Below, in pieces: positions 45,756-54,211 of a DNA stretch of 64,000 bases. The DNA is from JAGVSR01 sp963778225 (GTDB lineage Bacteria > Pseudomonadota > Alphaproteobacteria > Rhizobiales > Hyphomicrobiaceae). The stretch's first letter is position 1. Each line of letters opens with the position of its first letter. The notes beneath the pieces are model-generated. The model was not told the origin of the DNA, did not search any database, and was given only the letters and a program-made list of their open reading frames with translations. The stretch is taken from the NCBI GenBank assembly GCA_963778225.1, contig CAVZTR010000010.1, positions 1 to 64,000 of the forward strand, given 5' to 3'. The position numbers were made by a program, and so were the translations under genes.

Positions 45756-45952
45756 CCTGGCCCAAATGTCAAGCTGTGACGGGCACGGGTAGCGGGAATG
45801 TTATAACATTTGATACTGGACGTAATGGACCGCACTCGCAATCTGCGGGGGCCGTTGCCACGTTAAGCTGAAACATCAATAACGCACATGCGGGTGCCGG
45901 AGACCGAGGTCTGCGGTCCGCTTGAGCCATAAAAAACAGACCGGGAGCATCG

Positions 45953-46492
45953 ATGAGACGGGCCTTAACGGTTGCGCTGTTCGCCCTGATGGCGTCGGCC
46001 GGACTTTCGGGCGTAGCAAACGCGGCCCAAAAGACGGTTGTGCTGCCCTTCGATCTGGTGCTGCAGAAAAAAGAAGAAGATTTCTACATCGGCGCCAGCA
46101 AGCCTTCGCCCGCAGAGCAGGAGCGCTTGAAAACCATTAATGCCGAACTCGCCAAAATTCTGAGCGGCGATGGCGTTCATGACGTCATCGATACCACGCC
46201 CTTCGCAAAGGATATCGAGGCCGCCGCCCCGTTCGTCGATTGTAACGGCTGCGAGGTGGACTTGGCCAAGAAGCTCAACGGGGAGGTCCTCTACACAGGC
46301 CTCGTCGATAAAGCTTCCGACACGCTGCTCAACATGCGCATCATGGAAATCGACGTTGCCAGTGGACAGCTGAAGCGTGCAGGAAATGTCGTCATCCAGG
46401 GAAACACCGATGAGGCCTGGCTGCGCGGCGTCCGTTGGCTGATGAAGAATAAACTCCCGACGCAGGCAAATGGGGCCGAGGTCAAGCAATGA
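45953..46492 (+). CDS. Secreted DUF2380/DUF3280-like protein
   Basis: A 179-residue protein with signal peptide VALFALMASAGLSGVANA. The mature part starts AQKTVVLPFDLVLQKKEEDF and has CNGCEVDLAKKLNGE near residue 98, with a C-x-x-C pair, and a beta-rich LLNMRIMEIDVASGQ region. It resembles DUF2380/DUF3280 proteins, which recall the TolB N-terminal fold. Its stop overlaps the start of the NitT/TauT binding protein gene, so it belongs to that transporter operon. Function unknown. Confidence 0.75.
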   Translation: MRRALTVALFALMASAGLSGVANAAQKTVVLPFDLVLQKKEEDFYIGASKPSPAEQERLKTINAELAKILSGDGVHDVIDTTPFAKDIEAAAPFVDCNGCEVDLAKKLNGEVLYTGLVDKASDTLLNMRIMEIDVASGQLKRAGNVVIQGNTDEAWLRGVRWLMKNKLPTQANGAEVKQ

Positions 46493-47493
46493 TCATTTCC
46501 CGACGTGCGCTGATCGCCGCTGGCATCGGTGTGTTGGCCGCCGAAAGCCTCGCGCGCCTCGGCAGCGGCTTCGCCGCGTTTGCTGAGGCCCGCAAGCTTC
46601 GCGTCGCATCGGTGAAGTTCGGTACGCTCGCGTGGCTGCTCGAAACGATCAAAGCCGAGAAGCTGGACGAGAAATACAACGTCGCGCTCGAGATCATCGA
46701 AACCGCAACGAACCAGTCGAGTCCCGTCGCCCTCTACGGCGGCAGCGCCGATGTCGTGGTGACAGACTGGCCGTGGGCTTTGCGCCAGCGCGCCATGGGC
46801 GAGGCGGTCAAGTTCGCGCCCTTCTCCGGCGCGCTCGGTGCCGTCGTCGTGCCGGCCGACAGCCCGATCAAGACGTTTGCCGATCTCAAGGGCAAAAAGT
46901 TCGGCGTCGCCGGTTCCTCCACCGACAAGAGCTGGCTGCTGTTGCGCGCCCACGCGAAAAAGGAACTCGGAGCCGACTTGGCCGATCTCGTTCAGCCCCA
47001 GTATGGCGCAGCCCCGCTGCTCACAGAACAGCTGAAGGATGGTCGGCTGGATGCGGTCCTCAACTTCTGGACCTTCACCGCTCGCCTAGAGGCGCAAGGC
47101 TTCCGCAGCGTCATTTCCATGTCCGAGGTCATGACAGCGCTCGGCATCGACCCGCAGCCCGCGCTCGTCGGCTTCATCTGGAAGGAAAGCTCCGAGGCAG
47201 ACCTTCTGCCCGCAATCAACAGTCTGCTCGCCGCCGCCCGCGAAGCCAACGAATTGCTGGCCAATAGCGACGCGCCGTGGGAGCGCCTGCGCCCGATGAT
47301 GAAAGCCGCCGATGATAAGGAATTCGCCGCATTGAAGGCTGGCTACCGCTCGGGCATCCGCGGCTACTGGAGCGAAGCTGACATGCAATCGGCGCAAAAG
47401 ATCATGGACATTCTGCTGGCGGCCGGCGACGCGGAACTGGCTGGCAAGGGCACACGCTTCGACCCGAAGGCTTTCTATGCTCCCGGCGCGTAA
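46489..47493 (+). CDS. NitT/TauT-type ABC substrate-binding protein
   Basis: A 334-residue secreted protein: a Tat-like start MIISRRALIAAGIGVLAAES, then the NMT1/TauA-like fold with LRVASVKFGTLAWLLETIKA, a DVVVTDWPWALRQRAMG ligand loop, and KTFADLKGKKFGVAGSSTDK. The family carries nitrate, taurine, thiamine precursors or aromatic acids; the ligand here cannot be read. Gene order is DUF2380-like, binding protein, permease, ATPase, then cofactor genes. Overlap with the permease gene is 17 bases. Confidence 0.88.
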   Translation: MIISRRALIAAGIGVLAAESLARLGSGFAAFAEARKLRVASVKFGTLAWLLETIKAEKLDEKYNVALEIIETATNQSSPVALYGGSADVVVTDWPWALRQRAMGEAVKFAPFSGALGAVVVPADSPIKTFADLKGKKFGVAGSSTDKSWLLLRAHAKKELGADLADLVQPQYGAAPLLTEQLKDGRLDAVLNFWTFTARLEAQGFRSVISMSEVMTALGIDPQPALVGFIWKESSEADLLPAINSLLAAAREANELLANSDAPWERLRPMMKAADDKEFAALKAGYRSGIRGYWSEADMQSAQKIMDILLAAGDAELAGKGTRFDPKAFYAPGA

Positions 47494-48259
47494 GGTCACG
47501 CCCGCGGGCGCCACGGCCGAACGCCTGCTCTGGACCCTCGCTTCGCTCACGACTCTCGTCGCGCTGTGGTCGCTCGCCGCCGCGATCTCCGACAGTCGTC
47601 ATCTGCCCGGCCCGGCCAAAGTGCTCGAGGTCCTCGGCCAGGAGGCGGCCAGCGGCGCGCTCTGGACCAACATGTCGATCACGCTGGTTCGTGTCGCGTG
47701 CGCCTTCATCCTCGCCATGCTCATCGGCACGGTCATCGGCATCGTGATCGGCTCGTACAAACGCGCCGACCAGTTCTTCGACAGTTGGCTCGTCCTGTTT
47801 CTCAACCTGCCGGCCCTCGTCATCATCGCGCTGTCTTACGTTTGGCTCGGGACCACCGAACTCACCGCGATCTTCGCCGTCGCCGTCAACAAGATCCCCA
47901 ACGTCGCGGTGCAGATGCGTGAAGGCGCGCGGCAACTCTCCCGCGATCTCTCCGAAATGGCCGGCGTCTATAACTTCGGCCCCTGGAAAACGCTGCGCCA
48001 CGTCACGCTCCCCCAGTTGGCGCCGTTTGCTGCTGCTGCCGCGCGGTCCGGCCTCGCACTTGTGTGGAAGATCGTGCTCGTCGTCGAAGCGCTGGGCGGC
48101 CATGCCACCGGTGTGGGCCACCAGATCCATGCCGCCTTCGGCAACTACGACGTGCCGACGATCCTTGCCTATGCGCTGGCCTTCATCGTGGTCATCCAGA
48201 TCGTCGAGTTCGGCGTGCTGCAGCCCCTCCAAGCGCGGGTGAACAGATGGCGCCGATAA
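47477..48259 (+). CDS. NitT/TauT-type ABC transporter permease
   Basis: A 260-residue inner-membrane protein with about six membrane segments. The EAA-like loop for contact with the ATPase is EMAGVYNFGPWKTLRHVTLP near residue 165, continuing QLAPFAAAA. Ends QARVNRWRR. Full-length for the family and coupled to both neighbours by overlaps. Confidence 0.9.
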   Translation: MLPARKVTPAGATAERLLWTLASLTTLVALWSLAAAISDSRHLPGPAKVLEVLGQEAASGALWTNMSITLVRVACAFILAMLIGTVIGIVIGSYKRADQFFDSWLVLFLNLPALVIIALSYVWLGTTELTAIFAVAVNKIPNVAVQMREGARQLSRDLSEMAGVYNFGPWKTLRHVTLPQLAPFAAAAARSGLALVWKIVLVVEALGGHATGVGHQIHAAFGNYDVPTILAYALAFIVVIQIVEFGVLQPLQARVNRWRR

Positions 48260-49011
48260 CTGAGACCGCACCTGAGAATGCAGTTCGCATAACGGTGAAG
48301 CGCAAGACGTTCCCCGCCATCGGCGGTCGCGACGAGAACACCGTGCTGCGCGATGTGTCGTTCGAGGTCGCCCCGCGCGAGTTCGTGGTGCTCACCGGCC
48401 CATCCGGTTGCGGCAAGTCCACATTGCTCAACATCGTCGCCGGCCTCGACCAGGATTACGAGGGCGACATCGACCTCGGCCCCGGCAGTCCGCGCATGAC
48501 GTTCATCTTCCAGACGCCGCGTCTGTTGCCCTGGCGGACCATTCGCGAAAACCTGATGCTCTCGCTCCCCGACGGCGATCGCCGCCAGGACAACGTCGAC
48601 GCGATGATTGACCGCGTCGGCCTCACCGAAGCAAAAAACGCCTACCCCGAACGCACCTCGCTCGGCATGCAGCGCCGCGCGGCGCTCGCCCGCGGCTTCA
48701 TCCAGGAGCCCGACATCCTGCTCATGGACGAGCCCTTCGTCTCGCTCGACGATCCGACGGCGCAAGGTCTGCGCGAACTCCTCGTGGATCTCTGGAACAG
48801 CCGTCCGACAACGGTCTTGTTTGTCACCCACGACCGTCATGAGGCGGTGATGCTCGGCACCCGAATCTTGCGCCTCGCGCCCGGCTCTGCGAGTATCATC
48901 GCCGACGAGACAGTGCGCTTGACCCCGTCCGACCGCACCAGCCGCGACAAGGTGCAGGCTGAACTGAAGCGCATCTTCGAAAGCCCGAAAGTGGGCGTTT
49001 CAAAAGGTTGA
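48247..49011 (+). CDS. NitT/TauT-type ABC transporter ATPase
   Basis: A 254-residue nucleotide-binding subunit from ATG 48247, overlapping the permease stop. Walker A is TGPSGCGKSTLLNIV near residue 49. The Q-loop is FIFQTPRLLPWRT. The signature is degenerate: RTSLGMQRRAALARGF, with SLGMQ in place of LSGGQ. Walker B is ILLMDEPFVSLDD and the switch His lies in FVTHDRHEA. The changed signature is unusual and could reduce ATPase rate. It is followed after 8 bases by the mfnB-like gene. Confidence 0.9.
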   Translation: MAPITETAPENAVRITVKRKTFPAIGGRDENTVLRDVSFEVAPREFVVLTGPSGCGKSTLLNIVAGLDQDYEGDIDLGPGSPRMTFIFQTPRLLPWRTIRENLMLSLPDGDRRQDNVDAMIDRVGLTEAKNAYPERTSLGMQRRAALARGFIQEPDILLMDEPFVSLDDPTAQGLRELLVDLWNSRPTTVLFVTHDRHEAVMLGTRILRLAPGSASIIADETVRLTPSDRTSRDKVQAELKRIFESPKVGVSKG

Positions 49012-49019
49012 CCGATACG

Positions 49020-49755
49020 ATGCCGGCCGGTTCCTCCGGTCGCCCGCGCTTCCTGGCGAGCGTGATGAGCGCGCCGGAAGCGCTCACCGCTCTGGCGGCG
49101 GGCGCCGAAATCATCGATGGCAAGAACCCGGCGGCGGGCGCACTCGGCGCGCTCCCGCACGCGACCGTTCGCGCAATCGTCGAAGCGGTCGGCCACACTG
49201 TGCCCGTCAGCGCCACGATTGGCGATCTGCCCGCGAACCCTGATGTCCTCTGCGACGCGGCAATCGCGATGGCCGCGACCGGCATCGATCTCGTTAAAAT
49301 CGGCTTCTTCGACGGCGGCGACGCGAAGGCCAGTATCGCAGCCCTCGGCCGCCTCGACCTCGGCCAGGCCCGCCTCGTCGGTTTGCTCCTTGCCGACCGA
49401 AACCCCGACCTTAACCTTGTCGCCGCCATGGCAGATGCGGGTTTCGCGGGCGTCATGCTCGACACCGCCACCAAGGATGGTCGCGCCCTGCCGGACGTGA
49501 TGGCCCCCAGCCGAAATCTCCCGCTTTGTCGATGCCGCCCGCGCGGTCGGCCTCTTCGTCGGCCTCGCTGGCGCGCTCCGTCTGGAGCACATCCCCATCA
49601 TCGCCGCGTTGACCCCGGACGTCATGGGCTTCCGCGGCGCGTTGTGTTCTGGCAAGCGCAGGGAAGGATCGATAGAAGAGGGGGCCGTGCGCGCCGTCGC
49701 ACGCGAACTGTCCGCAACCTCCACACCGGCCCGCCGAGTGTGGGCAACACTTTGA
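49020..49755 (+). pseudogene. mfnB: (5-formylfuran-3-yl)methyl phosphate synthase (MfnB-like), one-base frameshift
   Basis: MfnB condenses two glyceraldehyde-3-phosphate molecules in methanofuran-type cofactor synthesis. The first frame gives the family opening RFLASVMSAPEALTALAAGA then EIIDGKNPAAGALGALP, and FAGVMLDTATKDGRALPDVM near residue 155. At about 49506, in GCCCCCAGCC, the frame slips; one base removed gives AEISRFVDAARAVGLFVGLA, AALTPDVMGFRGALCSGKR and a stop at 49755, about 244 residues, the usual size. A slip next to a run of five C suggests a sequence error. ATG 49020 is chosen as start. Confidence 0.83.
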
Positions 49756-49796
49756 CGTGGCCCGATGGTCCGTCACGCCACTCTCGAGGCCACACC

Positions 49797-50207
49797 ATGA
49801 CTGACCGCCGCAAAGGCGCTGCCACGATGCATTCTGCACCCGCGCCGCTGGCCCACACCGACGACAAGATTTTTGTCAAAGATTACATCAAGGACGCCAA
49901 CATCGGCATCTACGCCGAGGAGAAGGGCGTCACCCAGCAGATCCGGCTCACGGTTGATGCATTCCTCGCACCCGGCGTCGTCTCCACCGTCGATGAAATG
50001 GTCGAGGTGCCCTCGTACACCGACATCATCGACGCGATCGACCACCTGATCGGCCGCGGCCATATCAACCTCGTCGAGACGCTCGCCGAAGAACTGGCAA
50101 CGATGCTCCTGCGCGACAACCGCATCGGCGGCGTTCGCGTTCTCGTCGAAAAGCTGGAGCGCGGCCCCGTGCGCGGCGTCGAGATCTATCGCACGCGCAG
50201 CGCCTGA
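49797..50207 (+). CDS. FolB-like (dihydroneopterin aldolase family) enzyme of H4MPT synthesis
   Basis: A 136-residue protein from ATG 49797 with GAGG upstream; ATG 49827 would drop ten residues. The T-fold core reads KIFVKDYIKDANIGIYAEEK, PSYTDIIDAIDHLIGRGHIN and LVETLAEELATMLL, matching dihydroneopterin aldolases (catalytic Lys and Glu in a tunnel fold). Within this cofactor run it probably cleaves 7,8-dihydroneopterin to the H4MPT pterin precursor. Its stop shares an A with the next start (TGATG). Confidence 0.87.
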   Translation: MTDRRKGAATMHSAPAPLAHTDDKIFVKDYIKDANIGIYAEEKGVTQQIRLTVDAFLAPGVVSTVDEMVEVPSYTDIIDAIDHLIGRGHINLVETLAEELATMLLRDNRIGGVRVLVEKLERGPVRGVEIYRTRSA

Positions 50208-50809
50208 TGCCGGCCTCGCTCCTGGTCCTGAAGCTCGGCGGCAGCCTGCTCGAGAGCGGCCGTCTCACCGCCGTCCTCGAGATCGTTGCAAAGCGCAAAC
50301 GACCCGTCATCGTCGTTCCTGGTGGCGGCAGGTTCGCGGATCAGGTTCGCGAGGCGCAGGCCGCCAACGGCTTCGACGACGCCTCCGCCCATCGTCTCGC
50401 ACTCTTCGCCATGCATCAGATGGCGAATGTCATCGCCTCCCGCTCCCGCCACTTTGCGCCCGCCGCCACCAAAGAGGAAATCGGCATGGCCGGCGTCAAC
50501 GGTCTCGTCCCCGTCTGGCTGCCGAGCACCATGGCCGGCGCCGATCCGGCCATCCCCAAATCTTGGGATATGACCTCCGACAGCTTGGCCGCATGGCTGG
50601 CGGGCGAGATCGGCGCAAAGGACGTCGCCCTCGTCAAATCCTGCGCGGTCGATCCTGCCGCAACCCTCGACGATTTCACGGCATCAGGAATTGTCGACCC
50701 GCTCTTTCGTGACTACGTGGAAAAGCTCCGCCTCTCCTGGTCGGTGATCGGGGAGGGCGACGACGCCGCTCTCGCCCGTCTCGTCGCCGCATCCAGCGAG
50801 CGACATTGA
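50207..50809 (+). CDS. Amino-acid-kinase-fold enzyme, MfnE-like
   Basis: A 200-residue protein of the amino acid kinase superfamily: LLVLKLGGSLLESGRL at the start, VIVVPGGGRFADQVRE near residue 35, and DMTSDSLAAWLAGEIGAKDV near residue 122. In C1 cofactor clusters such proteins are related to MfnE, which phosphorylates aminomethylfuran phosphate in methanofuran synthesis. The neighbouring mfnB-like gene supports this. The specific substrate is inferred. Confidence 0.8.
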   Translation: MPASLLVLKLGGSLLESGRLTAVLEIVAKRKRPVIVVPGGGRFADQVREAQAANGFDDASAHRLALFAMHQMANVIASRSRHFAPAATKEEIGMAGVNGLVPVWLPSTMAGADPAIPKSWDMTSDSLAAWLAGEIGAKDVALVKSCAVDPAATLDDFTASGIVDPLFRDYVEKLRLSWSVIGEGDDAALARLVAASSERH

Positions 50810-50864
50810 CTTTTCCGCCGCTGCTCTATCGACGCGACGCAGCCCCCGTGTTAGGGCCGACACC

Positions 50865-51425
50865 ATGGCAAAAGACGACCTGAAAACACCCCGCTGGGGA
50901 TGGGCGCTGACCGGCTCGGGACACTTCGTGAAGGAGACCCTTGCGATCATCCAGCGGCTCCCCGACCTCGATCTCTTCCTGTCGAGCGCCGCCGAAGAAG
51001 TGATCAAAATGTACAAGCAGGAGCTTGTGCTGATGGAGGGCACGCGCGTCTACAAGGATCGCACCGCCAGCGCCGCCCCCGTCGGCAACTTCTACTACGG
51101 CGTCTACCACACGCTGATCCTCGGCCCTGCGACCTCCAACACGGTTGCGAAGTGCGTCTACGGGATCTCCGACAACCTCGCGACAAACGTGTTCGCACAG
51201 GCCGGTAAATGCCGCGTGCCCGCGATCGTCTTCGCCTGCGACACGGCCCCCGTGATGGATACGGAAGCGCCGAAAGGCATGGTGAAGGTCTATCCGCGCC
51301 GCATCGATCTGGAAAATACCGAGAAGCTCAAATCGTTCGAGGACACGACGGTCGTCGAGACGATCGAAGACTTCGAACGGGCAATCGATGCGCGGCAGAA
51401 ATGGCTGAACGTCTCCTCTTCCTGA
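50865..51425 (+). CDS. Flavoprotein, DmrB/archaeoflavoprotein-like
   Basis: A 186-residue FMN-binding flavoprotein of the UbiX/Pad-like fold: WGWALTGSGHFVKETLAII at the start with a Ser/Gly FMN loop, GPATSNTVAKCVYGISDNLA near residue 87, and IVFACDTAPV near residue 125. It resembles DmrB, a dihydromethanopterin reductase that completes H4MPT synthesis. The neighbours make that role likely. The gene overlaps the next one by 25 bases. Confidence 0.82.
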   Translation: MAKDDLKTPRWGWALTGSGHFVKETLAIIQRLPDLDLFLSSAAEEVIKMYKQELVLMEGTRVYKDRTASAAPVGNFYYGVYHTLILGPATSNTVAKCVYGISDNLATNVFAQAGKCRVPAIVFACDTAPVMDTEAPKGMVKVYPRRIDLENTEKLKSFEDTTVVETIEDFERAIDARQKWLNVSSS

Positions 51426-52870
51426 CCGGCCATCTGGCCGAGCCTCGCCTCGTCGAGACGATCCGCGGGATCGGGCTCGAGGAGGGGAGTTGGCACGTCC
51501 GCAATATCGGCATCAAGGTCGCCGCCCTGATGACGGATGCCATCATCCGCAATCGCTTGAAAGGCCCCATCGAAGCCGATCGCGTGATCTTGCCCGGCCG
51601 TGTCCGCATGGATCTCGATGTGCTGAAGGATCACTACGGCGTTCCCTTCGTGCGCGGCCCCGACGAACTGATCGACCTGCCCGCCTACCTCGGCAAAGGC
51701 GGCAAGCCGCCGGATCTGTCCAAGCACGATCTGCGCATCTTCGCCGAGATCATCGACGCGCCGGGGATCCCGATCGATGAGATCGTCGCCCGCGCGCTGA
51801 CCTATGCGGAGAAGGGCGCCGACGTCATCGACATCGGCTGCCAGCCGGACGTGCCGTTCCCCAATCTCGAAGAGATCGTCGCCACGTTGAAGGCGCGCGG
51901 CCTCAAGGTCTCGGTCGATTCCGGCGACGTATCTGAGTTGGCTCGCGCGGCCAAAGCCGGGGCCGATCACGTGCTTTCGCTCGATGAAACGTCACTCGAT
52001 GCCGTCGCCGGCACGTCGTGCGTGCCCATCCTCGTTCCCAAACCCCATGGCGATCTCGCCTCCCTCATCCGTGCCATCGACAAGGCGAAGGAAAAAGGGA
52101 TCCCCCACATCGCCGATCCGATCCTCGATCCCATCCACTTCGGCTTCACTACCTCGATCGAGCGCTACGCCGAACTGCGCCGCCAGCGCCCCGACGTCGA
52201 AATCCTGATGGGCACCGGCAATCTCACCGAACTCACCGACGTGGACAGCCAGGGCCTCACCGCCACGCTGCTCGGCATCGCGTCTGAACTGCGCATCCAG
52301 AACGTGCTCATCGTGCAAGTCTCGCTGCACACGCGCCGCACCATCGAAGAGCACGATGCAGCCCGCCGTCTCATGTTTCGCGCCCGCGAGGACCAAAGCC
52401 TGCCGAAAGGCCTCGGCGGCGGCTTGCTCTCGCTGCACGATCTCGTCCCGTTTCCAGCCAAGCCCGAAGAAATTGCCAAGTGGGCGACCGAAGTCCGCGA
52501 CAACAACTTCCGCATCGAAGCGGCCGTTGACGGCATCCACATCTACAATCGCGACGGTCATCACGTGGCGACCGACCCGTTCGATCTCTATCCAAAACTC
52601 GCCGTCGAGGCCGATGGCAGCCACGCGTTCTACTTGGGCTATGAGCTTGCCAAAGCCGAGATCGCCCGCGCGCTGGGTAAACGCTACGCGCAGGATAATC
52701 CCCTCGACTGGGGCATTGCCGCCGATAAGAAGAGCGAAGACCTGATCCGCCACGCGCCCGAGGCTTCCACAGTCACCGCCGCGCGCGAGGCGAAACGCAA
52801 AGCGCAGAAGGAGAGGCGGGATGCCGAGGATCGTCGAGACGATCGTGACGACCCTGAACGAAAAGGGTGA
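51401..52870 (+). CDS. Dihydropteroate synthase-like protein of H4MPT synthesis
   Basis: A 489-residue protein from ATG 51401; the frame is open further upstream but inside the flavoprotein gene. An N-terminal part (LLFLTGHLAEPRLVETIRGI) precedes a pterin-binding TIM barrel with GADVIDIGCQPDVPFPNLEE near residue 140, KVSVDSGDV, and HIADPILDPIHFGFT near residue 230. The C-terminal third is extra and charged. Such proteins are conserved in H4MPT-using bacteria and archaea and are proposed to join the pterin to an aromatic amine. The end overlaps the DUF447 gene by 50 bases. Confidence 0.87.
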   Translation: MAERLLFLTGHLAEPRLVETIRGIGLEEGSWHVRNIGIKVAALMTDAIIRNRLKGPIEADRVILPGRVRMDLDVLKDHYGVPFVRGPDELIDLPAYLGKGGKPPDLSKHDLRIFAEIIDAPGIPIDEIVARALTYAEKGADVIDIGCQPDVPFPNLEEIVATLKARGLKVSVDSGDVSELARAAKAGADHVLSLDETSLDAVAGTSCVPILVPKPHGDLASLIRAIDKAKEKGIPHIADPILDPIHFGFTTSIERYAELRRQRPDVEILMGTGNLTELTDVDSQGLTATLLGIASELRIQNVLIVQVSLHTRRTIEEHDAARRLMFRAREDQSLPKGLGGGLLSLHDLVPFPAKPEEIAKWATEVRDNNFRIEAAVDGIHIYNRDGHHVATDPFDLYPKLAVEADGSHAFYLGYELAKAEIARALGKRYAQDNPLDWGIAADKKSEDLIRHAPEASTVTAAREAKRKAQKERRDAEDRRDDRDDPERKG

Positions 52871-53408
52871 AGCGCACATCGCGCCGCTGGGTCTCATCGA
52901 TGATGACGGCACCGGCTGGATCGTGGCCCCGTTCCGTCCCTCGCGCACGCTCGACAATCTCATGTCGAACCCCTTCGCCGTCGCCAGCCACACCGACGAC
53001 GTGCGCGTCTTCGCCGGCTGCATCACCGGCCGCCGCGAGTGGCCGCTTCTCAGGGCCGATACCGTGAACGGCGTCCGTCTCGAAAACGCCGTCTCACACT
53101 GGGAATTGAAGGTCGATCGCCTGACCGATCACGAGCAGCGCCCGCGCTTTCATTGCCAGATCGTACACTCAGGTTCGCATCGCCCATGGCCGGGTTACAA
53201 CCGCGCGCAAGCCGCCGTCCTCGAACTCGCGGTGCTCTCCACACGTCTCGGCATGCTGCCGCCCGAGAAAGTTGAATCCGAACTCAAGTACCTCCAGATC
53301 GCCATCGACAAAACCGCCGGTGAGCGCGAACAGGAAGCCTGGGGCTGGCTCATGGAACGCATCGACGCCTGGCGCCACGGCGACGACAAGGCCACCAAGA
53401 AAGTCTAA
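52821..53408 (+). CDS. DUF447 family protein
   Basis: A 195-residue protein with the opening IVETIVTTLNEKGEAHIAPL, GLIDDDGTGWIVAPF, and a C-terminal helical ELAVLSTRLGMLPPEKVESE. DUF447 has an FMN-binding split-barrel core and is restricted largely to H4MPT-containing organisms. The function is not established; a cofactor-biosynthesis role is inferred from the operon. It ends the plus-strand run that begins at 45953 and overlaps the converging ogt-like gene by 59 bases. Confidence 0.88.
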   Translation: MPRIVETIVTTLNEKGEAHIAPLGLIDDDGTGWIVAPFRPSRTLDNLMSNPFAVASHTDDVRVFAGCITGRREWPLLRADTVNGVRLENAVSHWELKVDRLTDHEQRPRFHCQIVHSGSHRPWPGYNRAQAAVLELAVLSTRLGMLPPEKVESELKYLQIAIDKTAGEREQEAWGWLMERIDAWRHGDDKATKKV

Positions 53409-53971
53409 GCGGCCATAAGTCTATGCAGCCAGGCAGCTGACGCTCGCGTGCCAACAGCGCGCGCTTGCGCTCCACGCCCCAGCGATAACCCGAAAGTGAA
53501 CCATCGCCGCGCACCACGCGATGACACGGGATCAGCACCGCGATGGGGTTAGCCGCACACGCCGCCGCTACCGCGCGCACGGACGTCGGCGCACCGATCG
53601 CCTTGGCAATCTGCGTATAGCTGCGCGTCTCACCCGCCGGGATCGCCCGTAACGCGTCCCACACACGGCGTTGAAATTCGGTCCCTCGAACATCGAACAC
53701 GAGGTCATGCTCCCGCGCCGGGTTCTCGATCCCCTCGACGACTTGCCGTAGGGCAGAAGCCAATGCAGGTTCGGCACTCTGGAGGATCGCGCCAGGAAAA
53801 CGCTGATCCAGATCATCGCGCAGCGCTGCCGCGTCATCGCCGATCAGAACCGCGCGAATGCCATCGATCGCCAGCAGCCACGAGAACCAACCCCAGCGAA
53901 CTTGGTCTCATCGCAAACCGGATCTCGTCGGCCGTCTCGCCACCCGCGTCGCGTGCGACTTTTGTGGTCAT
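53350..53971 (-). pseudogene. ogt: Methylated-DNA-protein cysteine methyltransferase (Ogt/Ada C-terminal type), one-base frameshift
   Basis: The protein repairs O6-methylguanine by moving the methyl group to its Cys. ATG 53971 opens MTTKVARDAGGETADEIRFA and SLGLVLVAAGD. The frame slips at about 53878; one C removed gives GIRAVLIGDDAAALRDDLDQ and a continuous protein through GTEFQRRVWDALRAIPAGET, acceptor IPCHRVVRGDG and GYRWGVERKRALL. The tail after that runs 59 bases into the end of the DUF447 gene. A methyl-repair enzyme suits a C1 user, but the position next to DUF447 may be accidental. Confidence 0.83.
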
Positions 53972-54211
53972 ATTCGCCTCCGAACCCTGCGCCGCATTCC
54001 CGTGCCCGTGAATTGGTAGCATAATGCCATACAAGGTTGCCGAGCGGCCGCGCACATCCTCACAAAAATCAATCGCAGCCATCAAATGCGCGCTCGCCAT
54101 CAGATTAGCTGATTGAACGCATAAAAATGTAAGACTTTACCTTATCGACTGGATTGGCTAGGCCGTCCATCGTGGAATAGAGCGTGCCCTGCGCCGCTGA
54201 GAGGAGACGAC

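Noticed and set aside
51209..51400. Possible N-terminal extension of the dihydropteroate synthase-like protein
   Set aside because: It lies wholly inside the flavoprotein gene in another frame and has Arg-rich shadow composition.
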